Assembly: GCF_014650435.1 (NCBI RefSeq)
Contig: NZ_BMUY01000002.1
Location: 186,001 to 250,000, forward strand
Reading direction: 5' to 3'
Origin: Streptomyces tendae
GTDB taxonomy: Bacteria; Actinomycetota; Actinomycetes; Streptomycetales; Streptomycetaceae
Length of the DNA: 64,000 nucleotides
Below, in pieces: positions 1-8,003 of this stretch (position 1 is the stretch's first letter; each line of letters opens with the position of its first letter). A program made the translations under genes and the position numbers. The notes beneath the pieces were generated by a model that had not been told where the DNA came from, did not search any database, and was given only the letters and a program-made list of their open reading frames with translations.

Positions 1-1030
1 CCTGCCGGACGGTCGCGTACAGCGAGTAGACGTCCCGGCGGACGGTGTCGCGGTGGTAGATGTCCGGCCCGTTGGCCGTGATGCGCCCGCGCACCCGCGC
101 GGCCCGGACGTCGTACGCCCCGTTCTCCGGGAAGCCCGCGACGATCGCGCCGTCGTCGTCCTGCGCGTCCTCGTCCTCGTCGGTGAACCGCAGCGCGGGC
201 GCGTCCAGTTCGGGCACGTCCAGCACGGCGATGTCGCGCCGCCAGTCGTAGAGGACGACCGTCGCGTCGTACTTCCGCCCCTCGCCGCCTATCTGCACGG
301 TGGGCTCGTCGACGCCGCCCACGACGTGGGCGTTGGTCATGACGCGGCGGTCGGAGAAGACGAAACCGGTGCCTTCCAGGACCTTCCCGCAGTCGGGGGC
401 GGTGCCCATGACCTTGACGATGGAGCGCTTGGCGCTGACGGCGACCGGGCTGTTCGCCAGCGCCGGGTCGGGCGGCAGCGTGTCGGGGATCGACTCGTCG
501 CCGAACGGGCTGAAGACCTGCGGGAAGCCGTTCTCCGCGAGGACCGAGGTGAAGCTGTCGAACCAGTTGTCGGCACCCGCCGGCAGGACTTCCTGCACTC
601 CGGCCAGCAGCGCGGACTGCCGCACCTCCTTGCCGACCGTCGGCATCGTGGTCCGCGCGAGCGCGGAGCCCAGCAGCCAGGCGACCAGCAGCATGGCGAC
701 GACGTTGACCAGGGCGCCGCCGGTGGCGTCCAGGGCACGGGCCGGGGACCACGTGATGTAGCGGCGCAGCTTGTTGCCCAGATGGGTCGTCAGGGCCTGG
801 CCGACGGAGGCGCACACGATGACGACGACGACCGCGACGACGGCGGCGGTCGTGCTCACCTCCGCGTTGTCCGTCAGCGCGTCCCAGATCACCGGCAGCA
901 GGTAGACGGCGACGAGACCGCCGCCGAGGAAGCCGATCACCGACAGGATGCCGACGACGAAGCCCTGCCGGAAGCCGACGATCGCGAACCAGACGGCGGC
1001 CAGCAGCAACAGGATGTCCAGCACGTTCAC
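1..1030 (-). CDS. MarP-like membrane serine protease (CvpA + trypsin-like), 3' end cut by window
   Basis: The protein begins VNVLDILLLLAAVWFAIVGF and has an N-terminal CvpA-type membrane region of about four helices, followed by a trypsin-like periplasmic domain. The His motif TNAHVVGG and the Asp motif RDIAVLDV are visible near the left edge; the catalytic Ser region lies outside the window. About 343 residues are present, against roughly 400 in the family. In mycobacteria MarP is a periplasmic protease for acid and oxidative stress. The GTG start at 1030 lies 45 bases after the NUDIX gene stop, so the two are probably co-transcribed. The assignment to the family is firm; its substrate here is unknown. 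Confidence 0.88.
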   Translation of the reverse strand, partial: MNVLDILLLLAAVWFAIVGFRQGFVVGILSVIGFLGGGLVAVYLLPVIWDALTDNAEVSTTAAVVAVVVVIVCASVGQALTTHLGNKLRRYITWSPARALDATGGALVNVVAMLLVAWLLGSALARTTMPTVGKEVRQSALLAGVQEVLPAGADNWFDSFTSVLAENGFPQVFSPFGDESIPDTLPPDPALANSPVAVSAKRSIVKVMGTAPDCGKVLEGTGFVFSDRRVMTNAHVVGGVDEPTVQIGGEGRKYDATVVLYDWRRDIAVLDVPELDAPALRFTDEDEDAQDDDGAIVAGFPENGAYDVRAARVRGRITANGPDIYHRDTVRRDVYSLYATVRQ

Positions 1031-1075
1031 TGATTCAGGCCTCGCCTTGTCGTCTGCGGTACGCAGGCCACCCTG

Positions 1076-1828
1076 TCATGCGCGCCAGTCCAGCGGGACC
1101 TGCTTGTCCGGGTCCCACGGCCGCTCCCAGCCCGCGAAGTGCAGCAACCGGTCGATGATGCCGGCGGTGAAGCCCCAGACGAGTGCCGATTCGACCAGGA
1201 ATGCCGGGCCCCGGTGGCCGCTGGGGTGGAGGGTCGTCACCCTGTTGGCGGGGTCCGTGAGATCCGCCACGGGGACCGTGAAGACGCGCGCGGTCTCGGC
1301 CGGGTCGACGACGCCGACCGGGGAGGGCTCGCGCCACCAGGCCAGCACCGGGGTGACGACGAAGCCGCTCACCGGGATGTACAGCTTGGGCAGGACTCCG
1401 AAGAGCTGGACGCCTGCCGGGTCGAGCCCGGTCTCCTCCTCGGCCTCGCGCAGGGCGGCCCGCAGCGGACCGTCACCGCGCGGGTCACCGTCCTCGGGGT
1501 CGAGGGCACCGCCCGGGAAGGCGGGCTGGCCGGGGTGGGAGCGCAGGGAACCGGCGCGCTCCATGAGCAGCAGCTCCGGGCCGCGGCCCGCCTCCTTGCC
1601 GCCCTCGCCCTCGCGGGTGCCGTCGCCGAAGAGGATCAGGACGGCGGACTGGCGGCCGGCGCCGTCGGCCGGCGGCAGGAAGCGGCTCAGCTGGGTGGGC
1701 CGGACCGTCTCGACGGCCCGCACCACCGGGTCCAGCCAGCCGGGCAGGCCCTCCTTGCTGAGGACCGCGCCGTCCCGAGTGCGGTCCCTGGCGGGACCCT
1801 GCGTGTCACTCGCCCGTGTCATCTCCAC
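1076..1828 (-). CDS. NUDIX hydrolase, CoA pyrophosphatase type (NudL/YeaB-like)
   Basis: A 250-residue protein carrying the CoA-pyrophosphatase signature LRSHPGQPAFPGGALDPEDG just before a slightly stretched Nudix box ending REAEEETGLD. Family members hydrolyse CoA and its derivatives to 4'-phosphopantetheine and 3',5'-ADP using Mg2+ bound by the Nudix Glu residues. Two start codons are possible, GTG at 1828 and ATG at 1823; an AGGA sequence lies just upstream and does not decide between them. It sits between nth and the MarP-like gene on the same strand with gaps of about 46 bases on each side, suggesting an operon. Substrate is inferred from the family signature. Confidence 0.88.
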   Translation of the reverse strand: MEMTRASDTQGPARDRTRDGAVLSKEGLPGWLDPVVRAVETVRPTQLSRFLPPADGAGRQSAVLILFGDGTREGEGGKEAGRGPELLLMERAGSLRSHPGQPAFPGGALDPEDGDPRGDGPLRAALREAEEETGLDPAGVQLFGVLPKLYIPVSGFVVTPVLAWWREPSPVGVVDPAETARVFTVPVADLTDPANRVTTLHPSGHRGPAFLVESALVWGFTAGIIDRLLHFAGWERPWDPDKQVPLDWRA

Positions 1829-1874
1829 CCCCGTCCTGCCGACTCCAACGCCCGACGACCCCGAGATCGTTCCG

Positions 1875-3110
1875 TCACCCGGCCCCCAGCGGCGGGGCCG
1901 GCTTGCCGCCCGCGTCCAGGTACGCCTGCGGGGGACTCAGCCGCTGTCCCGGGAAGCCGCCCTTCTCGTACTTCAGCAGCTTCTTCGCCTTCTCCGGGTC
2001 CGTCTCGCCCTCGCCGTACGCCGGGCACAGCGGGGCGATGGGGCAGGCGCCGCAGGCGGGCTTGCGGGCGTGGCAGATGCGGCGGCCGTGCCAGATCACG
2101 TGGTGGGAGAGGTCGGTCCAGTCGCTCTTCGGGAAGAGCGCGCCGACGGCGGCCTCGATCTTGTCCGGGTCGGTCTCCTCGGTCCACCGCCAGCGGCGCA
2201 CCAGGCGCTGGAAGTGCGTGTCCACGGTGATGCCGGGGCGGCCGAACGCGTTGCCGAGCACGACGAAGGCGGTCTTGCGGCCGACGCCGGGCAGCTTGAC
2301 GAGGTCTTCGAGGCGTCCGGGGACCTCGCCGCCGAAGTCCTCCGTCAGGGCCTTGGAGAGCCCTATGACCGACTTGGTCTTGGCCCGGAAGAAGCCGGTC
2401 GGGCGCAGGATCTCCTCGACCTCCTCGGGGACGGCGGCCGCCAGGTCCTCCGGGGTGGGGTACTTGGCGAAGAGGGCGGGCGTCGTCTGGTTGACGCGCA
2501 GGTCGGTGGTCTGGGCGGACAGCACCGTGGCCACGACGAGCTGGAACGGGTTCTCGAAGTCCAGCTCCGGGTGCGCGTACGGGTAGACCTCGGCCAGCTC
2601 GCGGTTGATACGGCGGGCGCGGCGGACCAGAGCGGTGCGCGACTCGCCGCGCGGCGGCTTCGGGGCGACGGTCTTCGCGGGGGCGACGCCCTTGACGGCG
2701 GCGGTGGCCTTCTTCGGGACGACGGCCGGCTTCTTGGCGGGCGCCTGCCTCTTCAGCGGCGCGGCCTTCTTGGCGGGGGCCTTCTTGGCCGTGGCCGCCT
2801 TCTTGGCGGGGCTCTTCTTGGCCGTGGCCGCCTTCTTGGCCGCGGCGGATTTCCTGGCCGCAGGGGCCTCTTCGGTCGCGGGGGCCTCTTCGGTCGTGGA
2901 GGCCCTGTCGGCCGCGGCCGACTTCTTGCTCGCGGCGGTCTTCTTCACGGCACCCTTCTCCGCAGTCACCCTCTTGGCAGGCACTGCCTTCTTTGTCGGT
3001 TTCGCCGTTTTCCTACCGCCATCGGGACCCTGTTCGCCCACAGCGGAATCGCGACGTACACTCACCCGCGCAGCCCCCTGAGCCTGTGCTCTCACCGGCG
3101 ATTTGGACAC
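1875..3110 (-). CDS. nth: Endonuclease III with Lys/Ala-rich N-terminal tail
   Basis: A DNA N-glycosylase/AP lyase for oxidised pyrimidines in base excision repair. The catalytic core spans about residues 163-375: the helix-hairpin-helix LPGVGRKTA contains the catalytic Lys, the catalytic Asp is in VDTHFQR, and the C-terminal Cys pattern C-x6-C-x2-C-x5-C (from CHARKPAC) binds a 4Fe-4S cluster. Residues about 33-160 are an unusual tail of AKKA/PAKK repeats resembling histone H1 or the HupS tail. The bacterial enzyme is normally about 210-260 residues, so this is much longer. The start is uncertain: the GTG at 3110 has no Shine-Dalgarno and other GTG codons follow, but all would keep the Lys-rich part. 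Confidence 0.9.
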   Translation of the reverse strand: MSKSPVRAQAQGAARVSVRRDSAVGEQGPDGGRKTAKPTKKAVPAKRVTAEKGAVKKTAASKKSAAADRASTTEEAPATEEAPAARKSAAAKKAATAKKSPAKKAATAKKAPAKKAAPLKRQAPAKKPAVVPKKATAAVKGVAPAKTVAPKPPRGESRTALVRRARRINRELAEVYPYAHPELDFENPFQLVVATVLSAQTTDLRVNQTTPALFAKYPTPEDLAAAVPEEVEEILRPTGFFRAKTKSVIGLSKALTEDFGGEVPGRLEDLVKLPGVGRKTAFVVLGNAFGRPGITVDTHFQRLVRRWRWTEETDPDKIEAAVGALFPKSDWTDLSHHVIWHGRRICHARKPACGACPIAPLCPAYGEGETDPEKAKKLLKYEKGGFPGQRLSPPQAYLDAGGKPAPPLGAG

Positions 3111-3317
3111 CCGGCCAGCCTACGACCCGGCACCGACATCCGCCCCGGACCTCGAAGATCGACGTCCAATTGGACCCCTGCCGCGTACCCCGGGACATCA
3201 GTGCGGCATCCTTGTGACAGATCACACTGTTTGGACTGTCCGGCAAAATGGGCACCACGGACCCCTGGTACACCGGGGGAACAAGATCCTCTGAGCCGGT
3301 CGACAAGGAGAGAACTC
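3111..3317. promoter_or_regulatory. Divergent nth/crp control region
   Basis: The 207 bases between nth and crp must hold both promoters. At 3213-3226 is a perfect dyad TGTGACAGATCACA, with GTGA/TCAC arms typical of cAMP receptor protein sites. The arms are four bases apart instead of six, so this is two bases shorter than the normal Crp site. It lies about 90 bases upstream of the crp start. Autoregulation is an inference; no firm -10/-35 pair was identified. Confidence 0.4.
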
Positions 3318-3992
3318 GTGGACGACGTTCTGCGGCGCAACCCGCTCTTCGCGGCGCTCGACGACGAGCAATCCGCGGAGCTCCGCGCCTCCATGAGTGA
3401 GGTGACCCTCGCCCGCGGCGACACCCTGTTCCACGAGGGGGACCCCGGAGACCGCCTCTACGTGGTCACGGAAGGCAAGGTCAAGCTCCACCGCACGTCC
3501 CCCGACGGGCGCGAGAACATGCTGGCCGTCGTCGGCCCCAGCGAGCTGATCGGCGAGCTGTCGCTCTTCGACCCGGGCCCGCGCACGGCGACCGGCACCG
3601 CGCTGACCGAGGTCAAGCTGCTCGCCCTCGGCCACGGCGACCTCCAGCCCTGGCTGAACGTCCGGCCCGAGGTGGCCACCGCGCTGCTGCGCGCCGTCGC
3701 GCGCCGCCTGCGCAAGACCAACGACGCCATGTCCGACCTGGTCTTCTCGGACGTCCCCGGCCGCGTCGCCCGCGCCCTGCTGGACCTCTCCCGCCGCTTC
3801 GGCGTGCAGTCGGAGGAGGGCATCCACGTGGTGCACGACCTGACCCAGGAGGAGCTGGCCCAGCTGGTCGGCGCGTCCCGCGAGACGGTCAACAAGGCAC
3901 TGGCGGACTTCGCCCAGCGCGGCTGGCTCCGCCTGGAGGCCCGCGCGGTGATCCTGCTGGACGTGGAGCGGCTGGCCAAGCGCTCCCGCTGA
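3318..3992 (+). CDS. crp: cAMP receptor protein, Crp/Fnr family regulator
   Basis: A 224-residue protein, the same length as the Streptomyces Crp. The N-terminal cyclic-nucleotide-binding fold (about residues 20-115) includes GDRLYVVTEGKVKL and the phosphate-binding stretch IGELSLFDPGPRTAT. A linking dimer helix is followed by a winged helix-turn-helix (LTQEELAQLVGASRETVNKA). The GTG start at 3318 is chosen because AAGGAGA lies eight bases upstream and matches the family start VDDVLRRNPLF; the open frame extends far upstream but this is not coding. In S. coelicolor Crp controls germination, development and precursor supply for antibiotics. A strong hairpin (4004-4023) follows the gene. Confidence 0.95.
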   Translation: MDDVLRRNPLFAALDDEQSAELRASMSEVTLARGDTLFHEGDPGDRLYVVTEGKVKLHRTSPDGRENMLAVVGPSELIGELSLFDPGPRTATGTALTEVKLLALGHGDLQPWLNVRPEVATALLRAVARRLRKTNDAMSDLVFSDVPGRVARALLDLSRRFGVQSEEGIHVVHDLTQEELAQLVGASRETVNKALADFAQRGWLRLEARAVILLDVERLAKRSR

Positions 3993-4003
3993 TCCACCGC
4001 CCC

Positions 4004-4023
4004 GCAGACCCGGACGGGTCTGC
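4004..4023. terminator. Hairpin between convergent crp and MBL-fold gene
   Basis: A perfect 9-bp stem GCAGACCCG / CGGGTCTGC with a two-base GA turn, 12 bases past the crp stop. Position between convergent genes and the absence of a T-run fit the usual Streptomyces intrinsic terminator; it could work in both directions. Confidence 0.75.
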
Positions 4024-4051
4024 AAACGCCTCGGGGCCTCCCCCGGGGCTC

Positions 4052-4894
4052 CTATTCGGGCAGCTGGACGATCCCGTGCTCGCCCAGGTACTCCAGCTGC
4101 GCGCGCACCGACAGCTCCGCCGCCGGCCACAGGGAGCGGTCGACGTCCGCGTACACGTGGGCGACGACCTCGCCCGGCGTGCGGTGGCCGTCCTCCACCG
4201 CCGTCTCGACCTGGGCGAGCCGGTGGGCGCGATGGGCCAGGTAGTACTCCACGGCGCCCTGCGCGTCCTCCAGGACGGGCCCGTGGCCGGGGAGCACCGT
4301 GTGCACCCCGTCGTCGGCCGTGAGCGACCTGAGCCTGCGCAGGGAGTCCAGGTAGTCGCCGAGACGGCCGTCGGGGTGGGCCACCACCGTCGTGCCGCGG
4401 CCCAGGACGGTGTCGCCCGTCAGGACCGCCCGATCGGCCGGGAGATGGAAGCACAGCGAGTCCGCCGTGTGCCCCGGTGTCGCCACCACCCTCAGCTCCA
4501 GGCCGCCGACCCCGATCACGTCACCCGCGGCCAGCCCCTCGTCGCCCAGCCGCAGCGCGGGGTCCAGGGCCCGTACGTTCGTGCGGGTCAGCTCGGCGAA
4601 GCGCGCCGCGCCCTCCGCGTGGTCCGGGTGACCGTGCGTCAGGAGCGTCAGCGCGATCCGCTTGCCGGCCTGCTCGGCCGTGTCGACGACATGCCGCAGG
4701 TGGGCGTCGTCCAGCGGCCCCGGGTCGACGACGACGGCCAGGTCGGAGTCGGGTTCGGCGAGGATCCAGGTGTTGGTGCCGTCCAGGGTCATCGCCGAGG
4801 CGTTGGGCGCGAGGACGTTCACCGCGCGCGCGGTGGCCGGACCCGACAGGACACCGCCTCGCGGCTGTCCTGGCAGTGCTGTTGCGTCCGTCAT
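4052..4894 (-). CDS. MBL-fold metallohydrolase (LACTB2-like)
   Basis: A 280-residue metallo-beta-lactamase fold protein. The zinc motif THGHPDHAEG, the second ligand region TPGHTADSLCF, the Asp motif LTGDTVLG and the late His of LPGHGPVL are all present. The C-terminal about 70 residues resemble the winged-helix tail of LACTB2-type proteins, which are often nucleases or thioesterase-like hydrolases. ATG at 4894 overlaps the stop of the upstream NUDIX gene by four bases (ATGA), so the pair is translationally coupled. The exact substrate cannot be read from the sequence. Confidence 0.88.
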   Translation of the reverse strand: MTDATALPGQPRGGVLSGPATARAVNVLAPNASAMTLDGTNTWILAEPDSDLAVVVDPGPLDDAHLRHVVDTAEQAGKRIALTLLTHGHPDHAEGAARFAELTRTNVRALDPALRLGDEGLAAGDVIGVGGLELRVVATPGHTADSLCFHLPADRAVLTGDTVLGRGTTVVAHPDGRLGDYLDSLRRLRSLTADDGVHTVLPGHGPVLEDAQGAVEYYLAHRAHRLAQVETAVEDGHRTPGEVVAHVYADVDRSLWPAAELSVRAQLEYLGEHGIVQLPE

Positions 4895-5835
4895 GCGGGA
4901 GCTCCCCCGGTCGGGTCGGAAGGTGTCGCCGGCGTCGCACTCGCGACGCGCTTGGTGAACTCGTCGTGTCCCGGCCAGGAGAGGACGACCTCGTCGCCGG
5001 ACATCCGCGCGCGAGCCAGTACCGGTGTCATGTCGCGGCCGGTAGCCGACGCCAGCGCCTCGGCCGCCGTGGCGCACTCCGCCAGCCCGCGCAGGGTCGC
5101 GACGGTGGGCGGCATCATCAGCAGCTCGCCCCGGTCGTACCCGGCGGTCGCGTCCGCCGGCGTGATCCACACCGTGCGGTCGGCCTCCGTGGAGGCGTTG
5201 CGGGTGCGCTGGCCCTCGGGGAGCGCGGCCACGAAGAACCACGTGTCGTAGCGCCGGGACTCGAACTCCGGGGTGATCCAGCGCGCCCAGGCACCCAGCA
5301 GGTCGGAGCGCAGGACGAGGCCCCGGCGGTCCAGGAACTCCGCGAAGGACAGCTCTCGGTCGACCAGGGCGGCCCGGTCGGCCTCCCAGTCCGCGCCCGT
5401 CGTGTCGCCGACCACCGAGTCGCCGGTGGGTCCGGCGAGCAGGACGCCGGCCTCCTCGTACGTCTCCCGTACGGCCGCGCAGACGATCGCCTGGGCGCCC
5501 GCCTCGTCGACGCCGAGCCGGTCCGCCCACCACGCGCGCGTGGGGCCCGCCCAGCCGATGGCACGGTCGTCGTCGCGCGGGTCGACCCCGCCGCCCGGAT
5601 AGGCGTACGCGCCCCCGGCGAACGCCATGGAGGTGCGGCGGCGCAGCATGTGGACGGCGGGTCCGGACCCGGGCCCCGTGGTGCCGGTGCCGGTGTCCTT
5701 GAGGAGCATGACGGTGGCCGCACGCTTCGGGGTGACCGGCGTGAGGGTGCCGGCCGCCAGCGCGCGGATGCGGTCCGGCCACTCCGGTGGGTACCACTGA
5801 CCGTTCGCCTGACCACTCGCCCGACCATTCGCCAT
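4891..5835 (-). CDS. NUDIX hydrolase (NUDT19-like, long form)
   Basis: A 314-residue protein with an early FAGGAYAYPGGGVDPRDDD segment and, after an insertion of about 35 residues, the Nudix core AAVRETYEEAGVLL. The split Nudix box and the length resemble the NUDT19/RP2p group of CoA-diphosphatase-like proteins, although no peroxisomal context applies here. Its stop overlaps the start of the MBL-fold hydrolase by four bases, a pairing that suggests the two act on related metabolites. Substrate is not known. Confidence 0.85.
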   Translation of the reverse strand: MANGRASGQANGQWYPPEWPDRIRALAAGTLTPVTPKRAATVMLLKDTGTGTTGPGSGPAVHMLRRRTSMAFAGGAYAYPGGGVDPRDDDRAIGWAGPTRAWWADRLGVDEAGAQAIVCAAVRETYEEAGVLLAGPTGDSVVGDTTGADWEADRAALVDRELSFAEFLDRRGLVLRSDLLGAWARWITPEFESRRYDTWFFVAALPEGQRTRNASTEADRTVWITPADATAGYDRGELLMMPPTVATLRGLAECATAAEALASATGRDMTPVLARARMSGDEVVLSWPGHDEFTKRVASATPATPSDPTGGAPA

Positions 5836-5894
5836 GGCCGGAGGCTATCCGGTGACGGGCGGATGTTCGAGTGGCCCCCGGGGCCCCGTGGGCC

Positions 5895-6947
5895 TCAGGA
5901 GGGCAGGCCGGTCAGCCACTCGGTGAGCAGCCGGTTGGTCTCCTCGGGGCGCTCCTGCTGGAGCCAGTGGCCGCAGCCGTCGAGGATGTGCGAGGCGCTC
6001 AGACCGGGCAGGGTGGCCGGGTACGCCTCGATCGCGTCGGTCAGCCAGGTGGTGGAGGCGTCCAGGCCGCCGCCGAGGAACAACGACGGCTGCGTGATCG
6101 GGGCGCCCTCGTGCGCGGCCAGGTCGGCCCAGTCGCGGTCCATGTTGCGGTAGCGGTTCAGGGCGCCGGTCAGGCCGGTGCGCTCGAACTCCCCGGCGTA
6201 GACGTCCAGGTCCTCCTCGGTCAGCCAGGAGGGCAGCCGCCCGGCGGCCGGGAACCGGTCGCGCATCCGGCCGCCCGGAGCGACGAAGTGCGGGTCGGGA
6301 TCCTGAGGGCCGGGCATGGTGTCGGCGGACAGCGCGGCGTAGAGGCCGGCGAGCCAGCCGCGCACGTCGGGCTCGATCTCGGCCTCGGCGCGGCCGGGCT
6401 CCTGGAAGTATGAGACGTAGAACTCCTGACCGGCGAAGGGCCCGGCCGGGTCGCTCATGCCGGCGAAGACGTCGCTGGGCCTCGGGCCGCCCGGCGGGGT
6501 GTACGGCACGCTCAGCAGGCCCACCGCGCGGAACACGTCCGGCCGCAGCAGCGCGGAGTGGGCGGCGATGTTCGCGCCCCAGTCGTGGCCGACGACCACG
6601 GCGGAGCGTTCCCCCAGGGCCTCCACCACGGCGACGTTGTCCGCGACCAGGTCGAGCATCCGGTACGCCGCCACGGCGTCCGGTCGCGAGGAACGCCCGT
6701 AGCCGCGTACGTCGACGGCGACCGCGCGGAACCCGGCGGCGGCAAGGGCGGGCAGTTGGTGGCGCCAGGAGTACCAGGACTCGGGGAAGCCGTGCACGAG
6801 CAGGACCAGCGGCCCGCTGCCCTGCTCGACCAGGTGGATCCGGCCGGCGGGTGCGGGCACCAGACGGTGGACGGGCCGGCCTGCGGGCGCGTGGACGGCC
6901 TGGTCGGGTCGGTGGGCCTGCTGGTCGGTCACGGGCGGCTGCGGCAT
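5895..6947 (-). CDS. Alpha/beta hydrolase, epoxide-hydrolase type
   Basis: A 350-residue alpha/beta hydrolase. The oxyanion motif HGFPESW, the nucleophile elbow VGHDWGAN with Asp as nucleophile, a cap domain, and the late His in DGCGHW match soluble epoxide hydrolases and the related haloalkane dehalogenases; the HGFPE plus GHDWGA pair favours epoxide hydrolase. The N-terminal 30 residues are variable and the real start could be internal. It appears to be a single-gene unit, with 59 bases to the NUDIX gene downstream. Confidence 0.85.
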   Translation of the reverse strand: MPQPPVTDQQAHRPDQAVHAPAGRPVHRLVPAPAGRIHLVEQGSGPLVLLVHGFPESWYSWRHQLPALAAAGFRAVAVDVRGYGRSSRPDAVAAYRMLDLVADNVAVVEALGERSAVVVGHDWGANIAAHSALLRPDVFRAVGLLSVPYTPPGGPRPSDVFAGMSDPAGPFAGQEFYVSYFQEPGRAEAEIEPDVRGWLAGLYAALSADTMPGPQDPDPHFVAPGGRMRDRFPAAGRLPSWLTEEDLDVYAGEFERTGLTGALNRYRNMDRDWADLAAHEGAPITQPSLFLGGGLDASTTWLTDAIEAYPATLPGLSASHILDGCGHWLQQERPEETNRLLTEWLTGLPS

Positions 6948-7117
6948 GGCTCCTCCTGGCGCATACGGTCGGTACGGCCCCGGTACGGGCCGGGACCGCC
7001 GACCGGGGCCGGCTCCCGCCCCGTACGGGGCATGGAACCGATCCTGCGAGGTCGGAGCGGCCGGGGCGAGGTTTGTTGCCGGCCTGGCAACGCACGCCGC
7101 ACCCGGCGTCCGCCCGC

Positions 7118-7167
7118 GCTCCCTCGGCGTACGGCGGGAAGCCCGCTCCTTCGGCGTACGGCGGGAA
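7118..7167. repeat. Two-copy 27-bp tandem repeat downstream of the RidA gene
   Basis: The 23-base element beginning GCTCCCTCGGCGTACGG recurs 27 bases later with one difference (copies at 7118-7140 and 7145-7167). It lies in the 254-base non-coding gap between the epoxide-hydrolase gene start and the RidA stop. No function is evident; apart from this repeat I see nothing in that gap beyond the presumed promoter of the hydrolase gene. Confidence 0.7.
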
Positions 7168-7201
7168 TCCCCGCCCCGTCGGCCGCGGGAGGCCCGGTCC
7201 G

Positions 7202-7669
7202 TTACGGCTGGACCAGCTCCACCTGGACCTCGACCTCCACCGGCGCGTCCAGCGGGAGCACCGCCACGCCGACCGCACTGCGGGCGTGGACGCCCTTGTC
7301 GCCCAGGACCTCGCCGAGGAGTTCGCTGGCGCCGTTGATCACACCGGGCTGGCCGGTGAAGTCGGCAGCCGACGCGACGAAGCCGACGACCTTGACGACA
7401 CGCGCGACGCGGTCGAGGTCGCCGGCGACGGACTTCACGGCGGCCAGGGCGTTCAGCGCGCAGGTGCGGGCCAGTTCCTTGGCCTCGTCCGGGGTGACCT
7501 CGGCGCCGACCTTGCCGGTGACCGGAAGCTTGCCGCCGAGCATCGGCAGCTGGCCCGAGGTGTAGACGTACGGGCCGGACTGCACGGCCGGCTGGTAGGC
7601 GGCCAGCGGCGGGACGACCTCGGGCAGGGTCAGACCGAGCTCGGCGAGCTTCGCCTCGACGGCGCTCAT
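7202..7669 (-). CDS. RidA family protein (YjgF/YER057c/UK114)
   Basis: A 155-residue RidA-fold protein of the longer subfamily. Conserved RidA features are visible: VYTSGQLPM, a central helix ELARTCALNALAAVKS, and the C-terminal VEVEVQVELV. Canonical RidA deaminates reactive enamine/imine intermediates, but this subgroup (longer and without the exact C-terminal signature) has no assigned substrate. Its ATG at 7669 overlaps the stop of the DUF4177-like gene (ATGA), so the two are coupled. Confidence 0.88.
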   Translation of the reverse strand: MSAVEAKLAELGLTLPEVVPPLAAYQPAVQSGPYVYTSGQLPMLGGKLPVTGKVGAEVTPDEAKELARTCALNALAAVKSVAGDLDRVARVVKVVGFVASAADFTGQPGVINGASELLGEVLGDKGVHARSAVGVAVLPLDAPVEVEVQVELVQP

Positions 7670-7827
7670 GCCTGCTTCTCCCGCTTCAGGTAGGCGACGA
7701 GCTGCTCGGGGTTGTTCGGCCCGGGCACGACCTGGACGAGCTCCCAGCCGTCCTCGCCCCAGGTGTCCAGAATCTGCTTCGTGGCATGGACGAGCAGCGG
7801 CACGGTTGCGTATTCCCACTTGGTCAT
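7666..7827 (-). CDS. Small DUF4177-like protein
   Basis: A 53-residue protein beginning MTKWEYATVPLLVHATKQ and containing WGEDGWELVQVVPG. The WEY start and the GxEGWELV-type core resemble DUF4177 proteins. It overlaps the RidA gene by four bases and is divergent from the first ArsA ATPase gene, an arrangement I recognise as conserved in streptomycetes. Function is unknown. Confidence 0.8.
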   Translation of the reverse strand: MTKWEYATVPLLVHATKQILDTWGEDGWELVQVVPGPNNPEQLVAYLKREKQA

Positions 7828-8003
7828 GCGGCCGACTCTAGCCGTTGGCCGGGGCACCTCCGCAGCCGCTGTCCGGGGCCCTTCGCCACCGCGCTCCGGT
7901 GGCCGTCCGCAGCCGCTGCCGGGCCCCCTCCGCGGGCCGGTCGCGGCGACGTTGTCCACAGCCTCCGGCGTACTCGGCGCGCGGACTGGTTACGCTCGAA
8001 GGC

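Noticed and set aside
53..1033. 326-codon plus-strand frame at the left end
   Set aside because: Asp/Gly/Arg-rich shadow of the MarP-like protease, which has catalytic motifs on the opposite strand.
948..3317. Long open frame joined to the crp coding sequence on the plus strand
   Set aside because: It is the shadow of the minus-strand NUDIX/nth genes. The true Crp start is GTG 3318 with a ribosome site and the family length.
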